From positions 1-64,000 of the forward strand of contig JAZQQZ010000015.1 in the NCBI GenBank assembly GCA_045629305.1: a stretch of DNA of 64,000 bases, in the 5' to 3' direction. This document shows, in pieces, positions 1 to 8,965 of this stretch. This stretch comes from UBA1227 sp045629305. Lineage in GTDB: Bacteria; Bacillota; Clostridia; Oscillospirales; Acutalibacteraceae. The position numbers and the translations under genes were made by a program. The notes beneath the pieces were generated by a model. It made no database searches. It worked only from the letters and a program-made list of their open reading frames with translations, and was not told where the DNA came from. The number at the start of each line of letters is the position of its first letter. Position 1 is the stretch's first letter.

Positions 1-25
1 CACCAAATGGTGGGAGTTTATTTTT

Positions 26-2560
26 TTATTCCTCTTCTACTTCGGATGAGTCGGCAACTATGTCTTGCTTTTCCCACTCCTCACGAATAACCGAAAGAGT
101 GATTACCTTATCTTCGTTCTCCTTAATTCTCATAACCTTAACGCCCTTAGCTGGACGGTTAACACAGTTAATCTCAGTTGAAGGAATACGAATGATAACA
201 CCGTTAGCAGAAATCATAATGAGATCATCCTCGTCGGATACGATTCTAATAGCAGCAACCTTGCCGAACTTCTCAACTCTGTAGTTAAGAAGACCAGAAC
301 CGCCACGCTTCTGAACCTTATAGTCAGAAGGTTTAGATCTACGGCCGAAGCCTGTCTCTGAAACTGTAAGAACTGTAGCATTGTCATCAATTACATCGAA
401 GCCGACAACTTCATCATCTGCTTTCTTAAGTGTAATTGACTTAACGCCACGAGCAGTTCTTCCAAGCTCACGAGCATCTGTCTCGTGGAAGCGAATACTC
501 ATACCCTCGCGAGTTGCAACAAGAAGATCATCATTACCACTTGTAAGTTTAACCCATGAAAGTTCATCGTCCTCATCAAGGTTAATTGCGATAAGACCGG
601 ACTTTCTAACGTTCTTATAGTTTACAAGAGGAGTACGTTTGATGATACCCTTCTTAGTCATCATGCAGAGATATTCATCGCCTTCAATCTCCGGTACACG
701 GAGCATTGAAGAAACTTTTTCGCCCGGCATAAGAGGAAGGATGTTTACGATATTAGTACCCTTACTCTGACGAGAAGCTTCTGGAATCTCATAACCCTTA
801 AGTCTATATGTACGACCGAGGTTCGTGAAGAACATTACATGGTCATGTGATGAACATGTGAACATGAATTCTGTAATATCGTCCTCTTTCTGAGTCATTC
901 CATTGATGCCACGACCACCGCGATGCTGTGTCTGATACTCAGTTGTAGGCATACGTTTTACATAACCCATATTTGTAAGAGTCATTACAACCTGCTCTTC
1001 TGGGATGAGGTCTTCGATATCAACCTCGCCAGCTACATCGCTGATCTGAGTACGACGCTCGTCGCCAAATTTGTCTGCGATTGCCATTGACTCCTCTTTA
1101 ATTACTGCCATGAGTTTAGTCTCATCAGCGAGAAGTTCCTCATACTCAGCAATCTTCTTATGGATAGAATCAAGTTCATCCATAATCTTCTGAATCTCGA
1201 GGCCAGCAAGTTGTCCGAGACGGAAGGCAACGATTGCCTGTGCCTGAACATCGTCAAATCCGAACTTCTCCATGATGGCAATCTTTGCCTCTGGCTGGCC
1301 GCCCTTACAATGACGAATTGTATCAATGATGTCATCAACGATATCAATTGCTCTTGCAAGACCTTCCAAGATATGGGCACGCTCTTTTGCCTTACCAAGT
1401 TCGAACTGTGTACGACGTGTAACAATCTCTTTCTGGAATTTAATGAATTCCTGTAAGTATTCTTTAAGTGTAAGAATCTTTGGCTGTCCATCAACAATAC
1501 AGAGATTGATTACACCAAATGAAGTCTGGAGCTGTGTATATTGATAGAGCTGATTTAAGATTACATTTGGATTAGCATCTCTCTTGAGCTCGATTGAAAT
1601 ATACATTCCATGCATTGAAGAGTAATCGTTTACATCTGCAATGCCATCAATTCTCTTTTCCTTTACAAGATCAGCGATTGACTCAATAAGTCTTGCCTTG
1701 TTTACATTGTAAGGAATCTCAGTAACCTTGATTTCATAACGTCCGCCGGCTTTTTCAATTATCTCAGCACGAGCACGAACTGTAATCTTACCACGGCCTG
1801 TACCATAAGCTGCACGAATACCTGAACGACCCATGATAATACCTGATGTTGGGAAATCAGGACCTGGAATATGTTCCATAAGTTCTGCGAGTTCGATATC
1901 AGGATTATCAATTACCGCACACATTCCGTTTATTACCTCACGGAGATTGTGAGGTGGGATGTTGGTAGCCATACCAACTGCGATACCCATCGAACCGTTA
2001 ACAAGAAGGTTCGGGAAACGTACAGGAAGAACAGTTGGCTCACGGAGACGGTCATCATAGTTTGGAATGAAATCAACCGTATCCTTATCAATGTCCTGAA
2101 GCATACGAACAGAAAGTTTGCTCAAACGGGACTCTGTATAACGATAAGCAGCAGCTGGGTCACCATCGATTGAACCGAAGTTACCATGACCGTCTACAAG
2201 GATGTAACGCATTGAGAATGTCTGTGCAAGACGAACCATTGCATCGTATACAGATGCGTCACCATGTGGATGATAACGACCAAGTACTGAACCTACTGTA
2301 TCAGCACATTTACGGTATGGCTTATCTGGTGTAAGACCATTTTCATGCATTGTATAAATAATTCTTCTATGAACTGGCTTCAGTCCATCACGAAGATCTG
2401 GAATCGCACGAGAAATAATTACTGACATAGAATAGTCGAGGAATGATTTACGCATCTCGCTGTCGATGTCCACGTTTACAATCTTAGTGTTCTCAAGATT
2501 GTCTCTGAACTCTTGCTCTTTCTGCTTCTGCATTTCTGCATTGAGCTTTGCCATCTTCAT
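26..2560 (-). CDS. gyrA: DNA gyrase subunit A
   Basis: This is the cleavage-religation subunit of DNA gyrase, which introduces negative supercoils as an A2B2 complex with GyrB. The 844-residue length fits the family. The N-terminal winged-helix/tower region carries the QRDR (HPHGDASVYD, residues 97-106) and the catalytic tyrosine in RYTES (Tyr141). The C-terminal half is the beta-pinwheel wrapping domain; it contains the GyrA-box-like QHRGGRG and ends in an acidic tail. The gene lies 8 nt after gyrB, so the two are co-transcribed. Two in-frame ATGs compete: the one at 2560 is only 3 nt from the AGGAGG ribosome site, while the second (start 2554, MAKLNAEM) is 9 nt away and may be the true start. 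Oddities are Ala at the position equivalent to E. coli Ser83, and Tyr in place of the usual Met just before RYT. Confidence 0.97.
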   Translation of the reverse strand: MKMAKLNAEMQKQKEQEFRDNLENTKIVNVDIDSEMRKSFLDYSMSVIISRAIPDLRDGLKPVHRRIIYTMHENGLTPDKPYRKCADTVGSVLGRYHPHGDASVYDAMVRLAQTFSMRYILVDGHGNFGSIDGDPAAAYRYTESRLSKLSVRMLQDIDKDTVDFIPNYDDRLREPTVLPVRFPNLLVNGSMGIAVGMATNIPPHNLREVINGMCAVIDNPDIELAELMEHIPGPDFPTSGIIMGRSGIRAAYGTGRGKITVRARAEIIEKAGGRYEIKVTEIPYNVNKARLIESIADLVKEKRIDGIADVNDYSSMHGMYISIELKRDANPNVILNQLYQYTQLQTSFGVINLCIVDGQPKILTLKEYLQEFIKFQKEIVTRRTQFELGKAKERAHILEGLARAIDIVDDIIDTIRHCKGGQPEAKIAIMEKFGFDDVQAQAIVAFRLGQLAGLEIQKIMDELDSIHKKIAEYEELLADETKLMAVIKEESMAIADKFGDERRTQISDVAGEVDIEDLIPEEQVVMTLTNMGYVKRMPTTEYQTQHRGGRGINGMTQKEDDITEFMFTCSSHDHVMFFTNLGRTYRLKGYEIPEASRQSKGTNIVNILPLMPGEKVSSMLRVPEIEGDEYLCMMTKKGIIKRTPLVNYKNVRKSGLIAINLDEDDELSWVKLTSGNDDLLVATREGMSIRFHETDARELGRTARGVKSITLKKADDEVVGFDVIDDNATVLTVSETGFGRRSKPSDYKVQKRGGSGLLNYRVEKFGKVAAIRIVSDEDDLIMISANGVIIRIPSTEINCVNRPAKGVKVMRIKENEDKVITLSVIREEWEKQDIVADSSEVEEE

Positions 2561-2568
2561 TCCCCTCC

Positions 2569-4566
2569 TTATACGTCAAGATTCTGAACGTAACGTGCGT
2601 TCTTTTCAATGAATTCACGTCTTGGTTCAACTTTATCGCCCATCAAAATTGAGAATGTCTCATCTGCTCTCATTGCATCCTCAAGATAAACGCGTTTCAT
2701 AATACGAGTCTTCGGATCCATTGTTGTTTCCCAGAGCTGCTCAGCATCCATCTCACCAAGACCTTTATATCTCTGGATGTCGCAAGATCCGCCGAACTCT
2801 TCAATTTTCTCATCTCTCTCTTCATCGGAGAAAGCATATCCGAATTTCTTACCCTTACTAATCTTATAGAGAGGTGGCTGTGCAATATAAATGTGTCCCT
2901 CATCAATAAGAGGTCTCATGTAACGGAAGAAGAATGTGAGAAGCAATGTCTGGATGTGAGCACCATCGACATCGGCATCGGACATGATGACAATCTTGTT
3001 GTAGCGAAGCTTTTCAATATTGAAATCCTCGCCGATGCCCGTACCGAGGGCAGTTACAACTGGTGTCAACTTATCGTTTCCGATTACCTTATCAAGTCTT
3101 GCTTTCTCAACATTAAGCATCTTACCCCAAAGTGGGAGGATTGCCTGATACTGACGCTCACGTCCCTCTTTAGCAGAACCACCCGCAGAGTCTCCCTCGA
3201 CGATGTAGAGCTCGGTGAGTTCTGCATTCTTATCAAGACAATCTGCAAGTTTACCTGGAAGGCTGTTGCCTTCGAGCGCCGTCTTACGTCTAGCAAGATC
3301 ACGAGCTTTTCGTGCAGCTTCTCTTGCACGAGAAGCCTCGAGTGCCTTGCTAAAGATTGCTCTTGCAACAGCAGGGTTCTCCTCAAAGTATTCCATAAGC
3401 TTTTCATAAACTGTCTTGGATACAAGAGGTGTAATATCGGTGTTACCGAGCTTACCCTTAGTCTGGCCTTCAAATTCTGCTTCAGTAAGTTTTACTGAAA
3501 TTACAGCAATCATACCTTCACGAACATCATCGCCTGAAAGTTTCTTGTCGCTGTCTTTCAATATATTATATTTTTTACCATAATCATTGAATACTCGTGT
3601 AAGAGCAGTCTTGAAACCATTCTCGTGAGTACCACCATCTATTGTTCTTACATTGTTGGCATATGAATAAAGGATTTCATTGTAACTGTCGTTGTACATA
3701 AGAGAGATATCAACTTCTCTATCGCCCTTTACAGCATTAAATGAAATTGGAGAATCATGGAGAGGAGTATTGCCACGTTTGTTGTTGATGAAATCAACGA
3801 ACTCTGTGATACCGCCTTCATAGCAGTATACTTCTGGCTCTTCGCGTTCTGGATTTTCGCGAAGATCTGTAAGTGTAATTTTAAGACCGGCATTGAGGAA
3901 TGCTTGCTCACGAAGTCTGTTTTCGAGGATTTCAAACTCGTAAGTTGTTGTCTCCTGGAAAATATTAGGATCAGCTTTGAAACGGATAGTTGTTCCTGTC
4001 TTATCTGTATCTCCAATTACTTCGAGATCAGTTACAGGACTACCTACTTCAAATTTCTGATAATGAACATGACCATTTTGAGATACTTCAACTTCGAACC
4101 ACTCTGAAAGAGCGTTTACTACTGAAGAACCTACACCGTGAAGACCTCCGGATACTTTATATCCAGAGCCACCAAATTTACCACCGGCATGAAGAATAGT
4201 AAGTACGACAGTTACTGATGAAATGCCATACTTTTCATTTATTCCTACAGGAATACCACGTCCGTTATCGATAACCTCGATAACGTTATCAGGTAAAATA
4301 TTAACTTCAATATGAGTACAATATCCAGCAAGTGCCTCATCAATTGAGTTATCTACTATTTCATAAACCAAGTGATGGAGTCCCTTCGGTCCAGTTGAAC
4401 CGATATACATACCTGGGCGCTTTCTAACAGCCTCAAGTCCCTCAAGAACCTGAATCTGTTCAGCACCATACTCTTCAGTTACTAAGGTGTCCATTGATTC
4501 GACATTGTCGAACTCACCAATTTCTTCCTCGAGTACTGCTTCCAAATCTTTTTCTTCCATACTCAA
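2569..4566 (-). CDS. gyrB: DNA gyrase subunit B
   Basis: This is the ATPase subunit of gyrase. The GHKL ATPase domain shows DNGRGIPVGI and the GLHGVGSSVVNAL loop; the TOPRIM domain shows EGDSAGGSAKEGR and the metal-binding DADVDGAH. The protein ends in the short form of the C-terminal domain (RRxFIEKNAR), as in Gram-positive bacteria. The reported start is a TTG (4564-4566) placed 11 nt after GGAGG. The ATG two codons downstream (start 4560) is 17 nt from that site, so the TTG is somewhat better supported, but either is possible. An acidic N-terminal stretch of about 35 residues precedes the ATPase core. The gene sits between remB and gyrA in the usual Firmicutes order. Confidence 0.96.
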   Translation of the reverse strand: MSMEEKDLEAVLEEEIGEFDNVESMDTLVTEEYGAEQIQVLEGLEAVRKRPGMYIGSTGPKGLHHLVYEIVDNSIDEALAGYCTHIEVNILPDNVIEVIDNGRGIPVGINEKYGISSVTVVLTILHAGGKFGGSGYKVSGGLHGVGSSVVNALSEWFEVEVSQNGHVHYQKFEVGSPVTDLEVIGDTDKTGTTIRFKADPNIFQETTTYEFEILENRLREQAFLNAGLKITLTDLRENPEREEPEVYCYEGGITEFVDFINNKRGNTPLHDSPISFNAVKGDREVDISLMYNDSYNEILYSYANNVRTIDGGTHENGFKTALTRVFNDYGKKYNILKDSDKKLSGDDVREGMIAVISVKLTEAEFEGQTKGKLGNTDITPLVSKTVYEKLMEYFEENPAVARAIFSKALEASRAREAARKARDLARRKTALEGNSLPGKLADCLDKNAELTELYIVEGDSAGGSAKEGRERQYQAILPLWGKMLNVEKARLDKVIGNDKLTPVVTALGTGIGEDFNIEKLRYNKIVIMSDADVDGAHIQTLLLTFFFRYMRPLIDEGHIYIAQPPLYKISKGKKFGYAFSDEERDEKIEEFGGSCDIQRYKGLGEMDAEQLWETTMDPKTRIMKRVYLEDAMRADETFSILMGDKVEPRREFIEKNARYVQNLDV

Positions 4567-4583
4567 ACTTCTTCAAACCTCCA

Positions 4584-4847
4584 TTAATTTATGCCATCAG
4601 TGTAACGTTTAATTAAAGTTATAGGTGAGAGTTGAGAGATATAGACTCTCTCCTCTCCAGTTTTATCATCTTTACATACGATAAAGGATTTAGGCAATTC
4701 CATCGACACATTTACAACACGACCTGCCTTCGTCGCCGCACTGAGAAAATCTCTCGTGTGCTTTGATACAGTGGTGTTATCTATATCGAAAATTCCTATT
4801 ATTTCATCTGTTCTAACAACAGTTGATTCGCCTAAGTGGAGGAACAT
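4584..4847 (-). CDS. remB: RemA/RemB-family (DUF370) regulatory protein
   Basis: This small 87-residue protein belongs to the DUF370 family. In Bacillus subtilis its relatives RemA and RemB (YaaB) act in control of biofilm matrix genes. The N-terminus MFLHLGESTVVRTDEIIGIFD and the central TVSKHTRDFL stretch are typical of the YaaB copy found between recF and gyrB. It overlaps the recF 3' end by 16 nt and lies 17 nt before gyrB, so it is part of the dnaA-dnaN-yaaA-recF-remB-gyrB-gyrA run. The exact biochemical role in this organism is not visible from sequence. RemA itself is a DNA-binding oligomer; RemB is less well studied. Confidence 0.85.
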   Translation of the reverse strand: MFLHLGESTVVRTDEIIGIFDIDNTTVSKHTRDFLSAATKAGRVVNVSMELPKSFIVCKDDKTGEERVYISQLSPITLIKRYTDGIN

Positions 4848-5932
4848 AATTTTCCTCCTTCAATCTCGAAAACCTTACCCGTTTTCGATTTCAAAATAGA
4901 TGAAGGATCACAACATGTGATAAATACCTGCCAACCATCTATATGATTTAATATGTAATCCTGTCTGTTCGTATCAAGCTCACTCATCACATCGTCAAGA
5001 AAAGCAATTGGCTGCTTGCCAGAAATTTTCTTTATAACAGCAGCTTCTGCAAGTTTCATTGACAACGCACATGATCTCTGCTGACCTTGGGATCCAAAAC
5101 TCTTAACCGGCAAACCATCGAGGCTTATTAAAATATCGTCTCGATGCGGGCCGACACTTGTCGTGCCCTCTTTCATATCAGCGATACGATTCTTTTTTAG
5201 TTCTTCATAAATAAGTTCTTTAAGAGTCTCCACATCGCGATTTTCCAAATTAATTGGAGATTCATAGGATAGAGATATTTTCTCTTTACCATTGGAAATA
5301 CCACCATAAATATCATCAAGGAAAGGCTCAAGTTCCTCGAGATATCGGAGTCTCTGATTGATTATCGTCGCGCTATAAATACTTAGTTTTTCATCCCAAA
5401 TATCCAATGTATCAATAAGTTCACTGTGATACTTGATATCCTTCAAAAGAGCATTGCGCTCCTCTAAAATTTTGTTGTAATCAGTCAAGATATTGGAATA
5501 TCTTGGTTTCAATTGGCAAAGTGCCATATTGATAAATTTTCTGCGGTCCACTGGACCACCCTTTACCAAATTCAAATGCTGTGGCGCGAAAATTATTCCG
5601 AGAAATTCGCCGAAAAATACGGTGGAAGCTGCATGTTCAACTCCGTCCAGCACGGCTTTTTTCTTTTCACCGATAATAATCGACGCATCATGGGACAGCC
5701 TGTCATCTGAAAAATTCATATCGAGGCGTGAAAATTCTTCGCCGAATTTTATATATTCTTTATCTTTCGCGCCACGAAACGATCTACATCCAGTAAAAAG
5801 CCAAAGAGCTTCAAGTAAATTGGTTTTTCCCTGCGCATTTTCACCGTAAATTATATTTACGCTGTCACAGGGTTCAATTTTCATATTCTCTATATTTCTG
5901 AAATTTTTAATTTCAAGAGAATTTACCTTCAT
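4832..5932 (-). CDS. recF: DNA replication and repair protein RecF
   Basis: RecF is an SMC/ABC-like ATPase that helps load RecA at single-strand gaps, together with RecO and RecR. The 366-residue protein begins MKVNSLEIKNFRNIENM and carries Walker A (GENAQGKTNLLEAL, residues 31-44). An ABC-type signature region (KSFGSQGQQRSCALSM) and a Walker B (PIAFLDDVMSELD) lie near the C-terminus. Its position between the S4-domain gene and remB is the standard Firmicutes origin order. It is 1 nt from the upstream S4 gene and overlaps remB by 16 nt, which suggests translational coupling. Confidence 0.96.
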   Translation of the reverse strand: MKVNSLEIKNFRNIENMKIEPCDSVNIIYGENAQGKTNLLEALWLFTGCRSFRGAKDKEYIKFGEEFSRLDMNFSDDRLSHDASIIIGEKKKAVLDGVEHAASTVFFGEFLGIIFAPQHLNLVKGGPVDRRKFINMALCQLKPRYSNILTDYNKILEERNALLKDIKYHSELIDTLDIWDEKLSIYSATIINQRLRYLEELEPFLDDIYGGISNGKEKISLSYESPINLENRDVETLKELIYEELKKNRIADMKEGTTSVGPHRDDILISLDGLPVKSFGSQGQQRSCALSMKLAEAAVIKKISGKQPIAFLDDVMSELDTNRQDYILNHIDGWQVFITCCDPSSILKSKTGKVFEIEGGKLCSST

Positions 5933-5933
5933 T

Positions 5934-6197
5934 TCAATCTTCCTTATGAATTTTTATTTCATAATCAACATTTTCAAAAGTGAATACATCACCATCGTAA
6001 AGTTTCTTTCTAAGAATCTCACAGACTTCACCATTTACTTTTACAAGATCATCTTGTATAAGCATTTTAGCCTGTCCACCTGTGCCAACAATACCAACAA
6101 ATTTCATTGCACTATCAAGAGTTATAAAAGGAGTAGAAATTTTAACAATCTCTTTTTCTCTCTGTGCAACTTTTACTTTAATATTTTTAATTTTCAT
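5934..6197 (-). CDS. yaaA: S4-domain RNA-binding protein YaaA
   Basis: This 87-residue S4-like protein sits between dnaN and recF, exactly where Firmicutes carry yaaA (also called rlbA). The S4 fold is recognised from the stretch ITLDSAMKFVGIVGTGGQAKMLIQDDLVKVNGEV: a helix-loop segment followed by the characteristic V-N-G-E turn. Members of this family bind structured RNA and are thought to act in ribosome assembly, but that is inferred from other species. The gene overlaps the dnaN 3' end by 11 nt and ends 1 nt before recF starts. Confidence 0.9.
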   Translation of the reverse strand: MKIKNIKVKVAQREKEIVKISTPFITLDSAMKFVGIVGTGGQAKMLIQDDLVKVNGEVCEILRKKLYDGDVFTFENVDYEIKIHKED

Positions 6198-7293
6198 TTT
6201 TAAGTCTTACTGGGAGAACAAGGAATAAGAAATTATCTCCCTCTGGTGGAACAATTGTAATTGGTGAAATTGGACCATTGAGTGTAATTTTAACTTCATC
6301 AATATTGCATGCTTTAAGAGCATCAAGAAGGAAGATATTATTAAATCCAATTTCTACTCTGTTACCTTCTGTCTTACAGCCAAGCTTATCGTTTGCTGTA
6401 CCAAGACTTGTAACTGCTGAAATTTTAATTATATTTTCATCAAATATGCAGCGGAGAGGACTCTTAAGTCTATCTGTAATAAGAAGACTTGTTCTCTCTA
6501 TACTATCTATAAGCATCTTTGTATTAACTGTAACTTCTGTTGACTGTGATTTTGGAACTGCTGCGTTATAATCCAAAAATTCACCATCAAGAAGACGAGA
6601 AATAATGCTATAATTACCAACTTCAAAAATGATATGACGCTTTGCAATATTCATTGCAATAACTTCTGAGTTATCAATAAGTTTAATTACTTCATTTAAT
6701 GTCTTTGCAGGAACGATAAATGACATTTCATCGCCTTCGTACTTAATATTTTCAGTACGAATTGCAAGACGGAATCCATCAACAGCAATAAGCTTGATCT
6801 GATTTTTCTTGATTTCAAACTTAATACCTGTATGAACTATCTTTGTATCATTCTTAGATACTGCAAATATTGTCTGTCTTACCATATTTGCAAGAATATC
6901 ACTATCAACTACTACTGGATAACCACCTGTTACAGAAGGTAACTCTGGATATTCTTCAGCATCAATACCAACAATCTTATATTCAACTTCACCACATTTA
7001 ATTACGCAAAGTTGACGCTCATCTGCTTCAATTTTTACTGTTTCAGCAGGAAGTTTTCTTAAAATATCACAAAGAATGCGAGCATTAAGAATAATACTTC
7101 CCTGTTCTTCTACCTTTGCCTCGATGCAAGTATTAATACCTACTTCAAGATCATAGCCAGTAAGCATAAGTTCATTGCCAAGAGCCTTCATGTAAATACC
7201 TTCAATAGCCGGAATTGAAGTTTTAGTAGAAACTACTCTTTGAACATTTTGGCAAGCTTCTGACAAAAGTTCTGTGTTACATACTATTTTCAT
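6187..7293 (-). CDS. dnaN: DNA polymerase III beta sliding clamp
   Basis: DnaN forms the ring-shaped dimer that tethers DNA polymerase III and other clamp clients to DNA. The 368-residue length and the three-fold repeat architecture fit. Recognisable stretches are EAKVEEQGSIILNARIL in domain 1, AVDGFRLAIRTENI in domain 2, and the C-terminal PISPITIVPPEGDNFLFLVLPVRL, which lines the client-binding pocket. The start has a clear GGAGG (GGAGGTTCATT before ATG). The 215-nt gap from dnaA is unusually long and AT-rich and holds the putative unwinding element of oriC. Confidence 0.97.
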   Translation of the reverse strand: MKIVCNTELLSEACQNVQRVVSTKTSIPAIEGIYMKALGNELMLTGYDLEVGINTCIEAKVEEQGSIILNARILCDILRKLPAETVKIEADERQLCVIKCGEVEYKIVGIDAEEYPELPSVTGGYPVVVDSDILANMVRQTIFAVSKNDTKIVHTGIKFEIKKNQIKLIAVDGFRLAIRTENIKYEGDEMSFIVPAKTLNEVIKLIDNSEVIAMNIAKRHIIFEVGNYSIISRLLDGEFLDYNAAVPKSQSTEVTVNTKMLIDSIERTSLLITDRLKSPLRCIFDENIIKISAVTSLGTANDKLGCKTEGNRVEIGFNNIFLLDALKACNIDEVKITLNGPISPITIVPPEGDNFLFLVLPVRLKNEN

Positions 7294-7508
7294 AATGAAC
7301 CTCCATTTTTATATAAATACATATTGTATTTTTAGTAGTATTAGTAGAGCCGGTTAAAACTCTTAAAAAATTAAAAATTACTTATTTTAAAAGAAAAATT
7401 GAATCTTTTTAATTTTTAAACAACATATTAAAAAATGTGCAAAAAGTTAAAAATTAAAAATGTAATTTTAAAATGTTAAAAACTCGTTGTTAATTAACAA
7501 TAAAAATG
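7294..7508. other. Putative oriC unwinding region between dnaA and dnaN
   Basis: This 215-nt gap has no gene and is very AT-rich. At 7333-7347 the plus strand reads TAGTAGTATTAGTAG, five consecutive triplets that read 3'-GAT-GAT-TAT-GAT-GAT-5'. They match the DnaA-trio pattern (3'-[G/A]AT) in four of five units. They are followed at 7348-7353 by the GC-rich AGCCGG. In the dnaA reading direction the order is dnaA, box-like repeats, GC-rich block, trios, AT-rich DNA, dnaN, which is the order described for the B. subtilis basal unwinding system. TGTGCAAAA at 7436-7444 matches the DnaA box with one mismatch. GTTAAAA-type repeats occur at 7352, 7445 and 7474. A 14-nt palindrome TTGTTAATTAACAA lies at 7487-7500 beside the dnaA stop. 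No perfect TTATCCACA box is present. Confidence 0.7.
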
Positions 7509-8831
7509 TTAAATATTGATGCTATTATCTCTAACATTATTGATAATTCCTTGGATTGTAGCTTTTATAGAAGAATTTTCTTCCATATCTTTTTCACATT
7601 CTTTAATGTTATAAATTACTGTAGAATGATGCTTTCCACCAAGTTTTTCTCCAATTGTTTCCATTGGAAGAGAAGTAATTTCTCTGACAATATACATAGC
7701 TGCTTGACGAGCTTTTGTTACATTGGCATTACGTTTTTCAGAGAGAATATTTTCAACTGAAGTTCCGTAAGTTCTTGCAACTTCTTGGAGAATTCTATCT
7801 ATTGTTACGGATATTGGTTGATTATCTGTAAGAATATCTTTAATTGCTTTTTCAGCAAGGGCCATAGAAGGCTCATGACCAGATATTGTACAGAGAGCAT
7901 TAAGTTTCTTTACCGCGCCTTCAAGTTGACGAACATTGCTTTTAATTTTCTCTGCCATTAAAAGAACAACATCATCAGGAAGTTCTAAATTAAAGAAATC
8001 TGCTTTATTTTTTATAATTGCCATTCTTGTTTCTATATCAGGTGGCTGAATATCAGCAAGAAGACCCCATTCAAATCTTGTTTTAATTCGATCTTCTAAA
8101 AGTGCTATTTCTTTAGGTGGTCTATCTGATGTTAAAACAATTTGTTTTTTATCTTGATGGAGTGCATCAAACGTGTGGAAAAATTCTTCCTGTGTCTCTT
8201 TCTTACCGGCGATAAAATGAACATCGTCAAGAAGAAGAACATCTGCATTTCTATATTTTTCATGAAAAGCATTTGATGTAGAGTGCTGAATTGATTTTAC
8301 AAGTTCGTTTGTAAAATCTTCACCACTTGTGTAGATAATGTTACAATTTGGATTATTTTTCTTAATTTCTATACAGATAGCATTAAGAAGATGGGTTTTT
8401 CCAAGTCCAGAGTTTCCATAAATAAAGAGTGGGTTATATGCTTGACCTGGAGTATTAGCTACTGCTTTAGATGCAGCATAAGCAAATTTATTGGAAGAAC
8501 CTTCAATGAAGTTTTCAAAAGAAAGTTCGTAGTTATTTTTATTTTCAATAAATTCTACTGGCTTTGTTTCCACTTCAGCTATTTTTGATGAATCTGAAAT
8601 TATATCAATCTCTACTTCAAATCCCATAACTGAAACGAAGGCCTCTTTAAGGGTATCCAAGAATTTTGATTTAACGATTTTTGCTTGGAATTCATTGGTT
8701 GATAAAACAACTTTATTGTCATCAAAAGAGACCATTAAAAGAGGATCAAACCAGAGCTTATAAATCGTTTCTGAAACCTGGCCTTTACAGTACTCCTTTA
8801 CGAGTTCCCATACATCAGCATAAGAATCCAA
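7509..8831 (-). CDS. dnaA: Chromosomal replication initiator protein DnaA
   Basis: DnaA is the AAA+ ATPase that binds DnaA boxes and melts oriC. The 440-residue protein has an N-terminal interaction domain (DVWELVKEYCKGQVSE), a variable linker, Walker A (GNSGLGKTHLLNAI), Walker B (VLLLDDVHFIAGK), the sensor/arginine-finger region (LTSDRPPKEIALLEDRIKTRFEWG), and a C-terminal helix-turn-helix with GKHHSTVIYNI, which contacts the box. Translation begins at a TTG (8829-8831) preceded by AAAGGAGGT at 7-nt spacing, a weak start codon behind a strong ribosome site. A promoter is visible at 8909-8937. Confidence 0.98.
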   Translation of the reverse strand: MDSYADVWELVKEYCKGQVSETIYKLWFDPLLMVSFDDNKVVLSTNEFQAKIVKSKFLDTLKEAFVSVMGFEVEIDIISDSSKIAEVETKPVEFIENKNNYELSFENFIEGSSNKFAYAASKAVANTPGQAYNPLFIYGNSGLGKTHLLNAICIEIKKNNPNCNIIYTSGEDFTNELVKSIQHSTSNAFHEKYRNADVLLLDDVHFIAGKKETQEEFFHTFDALHQDKKQIVLTSDRPPKEIALLEDRIKTRFEWGLLADIQPPDIETRMAIIKNKADFFNLELPDDVVLLMAEKIKSNVRQLEGAVKKLNALCTISGHEPSMALAEKAIKDILTDNQPISVTIDRILQEVARTYGTSVENILSEKRNANVTKARQAAMYIVREITSLPMETIGEKLGGKHHSTVIYNIKECEKDMEENSSIKATIQGIINNVRDNSINI

Positions 8832-8908
8832 TTCGTTTACCTCCTTTTTATAACACTATAATATAAATATATTTAATATATAATAATAAAATACATATTA
8901 ACTACAAA

Positions 8909-8937
8909 ATTTTATCACAAAATGCAAAAGTTTTCAA
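8909..8937 (-). promoter_or_regulatory. dnaA promoter
   Basis: Reading the minus strand, TTGAAA (8932-8937) is followed after 17 nt by TAAAAT (8909-8914), a good match to a sigma-A-type promoter, about 80 nt upstream of the dnaA TTG. The -35 lies inside the left arm of the inverted repeat at 8932-8961. Confidence 0.65.
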
Positions 8938-8965
8938 CAATTATGACACAGATTGTTGAAACTTC

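Noticed and set aside
1..25. CACCA-AA-TGGTG near the window edge as a gyrA terminator
   Set aside because: The stem is only 5 bp and any U-tract would lie outside the window, so it cannot be judged.
2893..3498. Long plus-strand open frame opposite gyrB
   Set aside because: It is a shadow of gyrB: no ribosome site, no recognisable domain, and gyrB is fully conserved in the other frame.
7474..7500. TTGTTAATTAACAA as a dnaA terminator
   Set aside because: The palindrome is AT-only and has no proper U-tract on the minus strand at the right place, so termination would be weak; kept only as part of the oriC description.
8173..8184. TGTGGAAAA inside dnaA as a DnaA box
   Set aside because: Close to consensus, but isolated within coding sequence; it could be chance, so it is not listed as a site.
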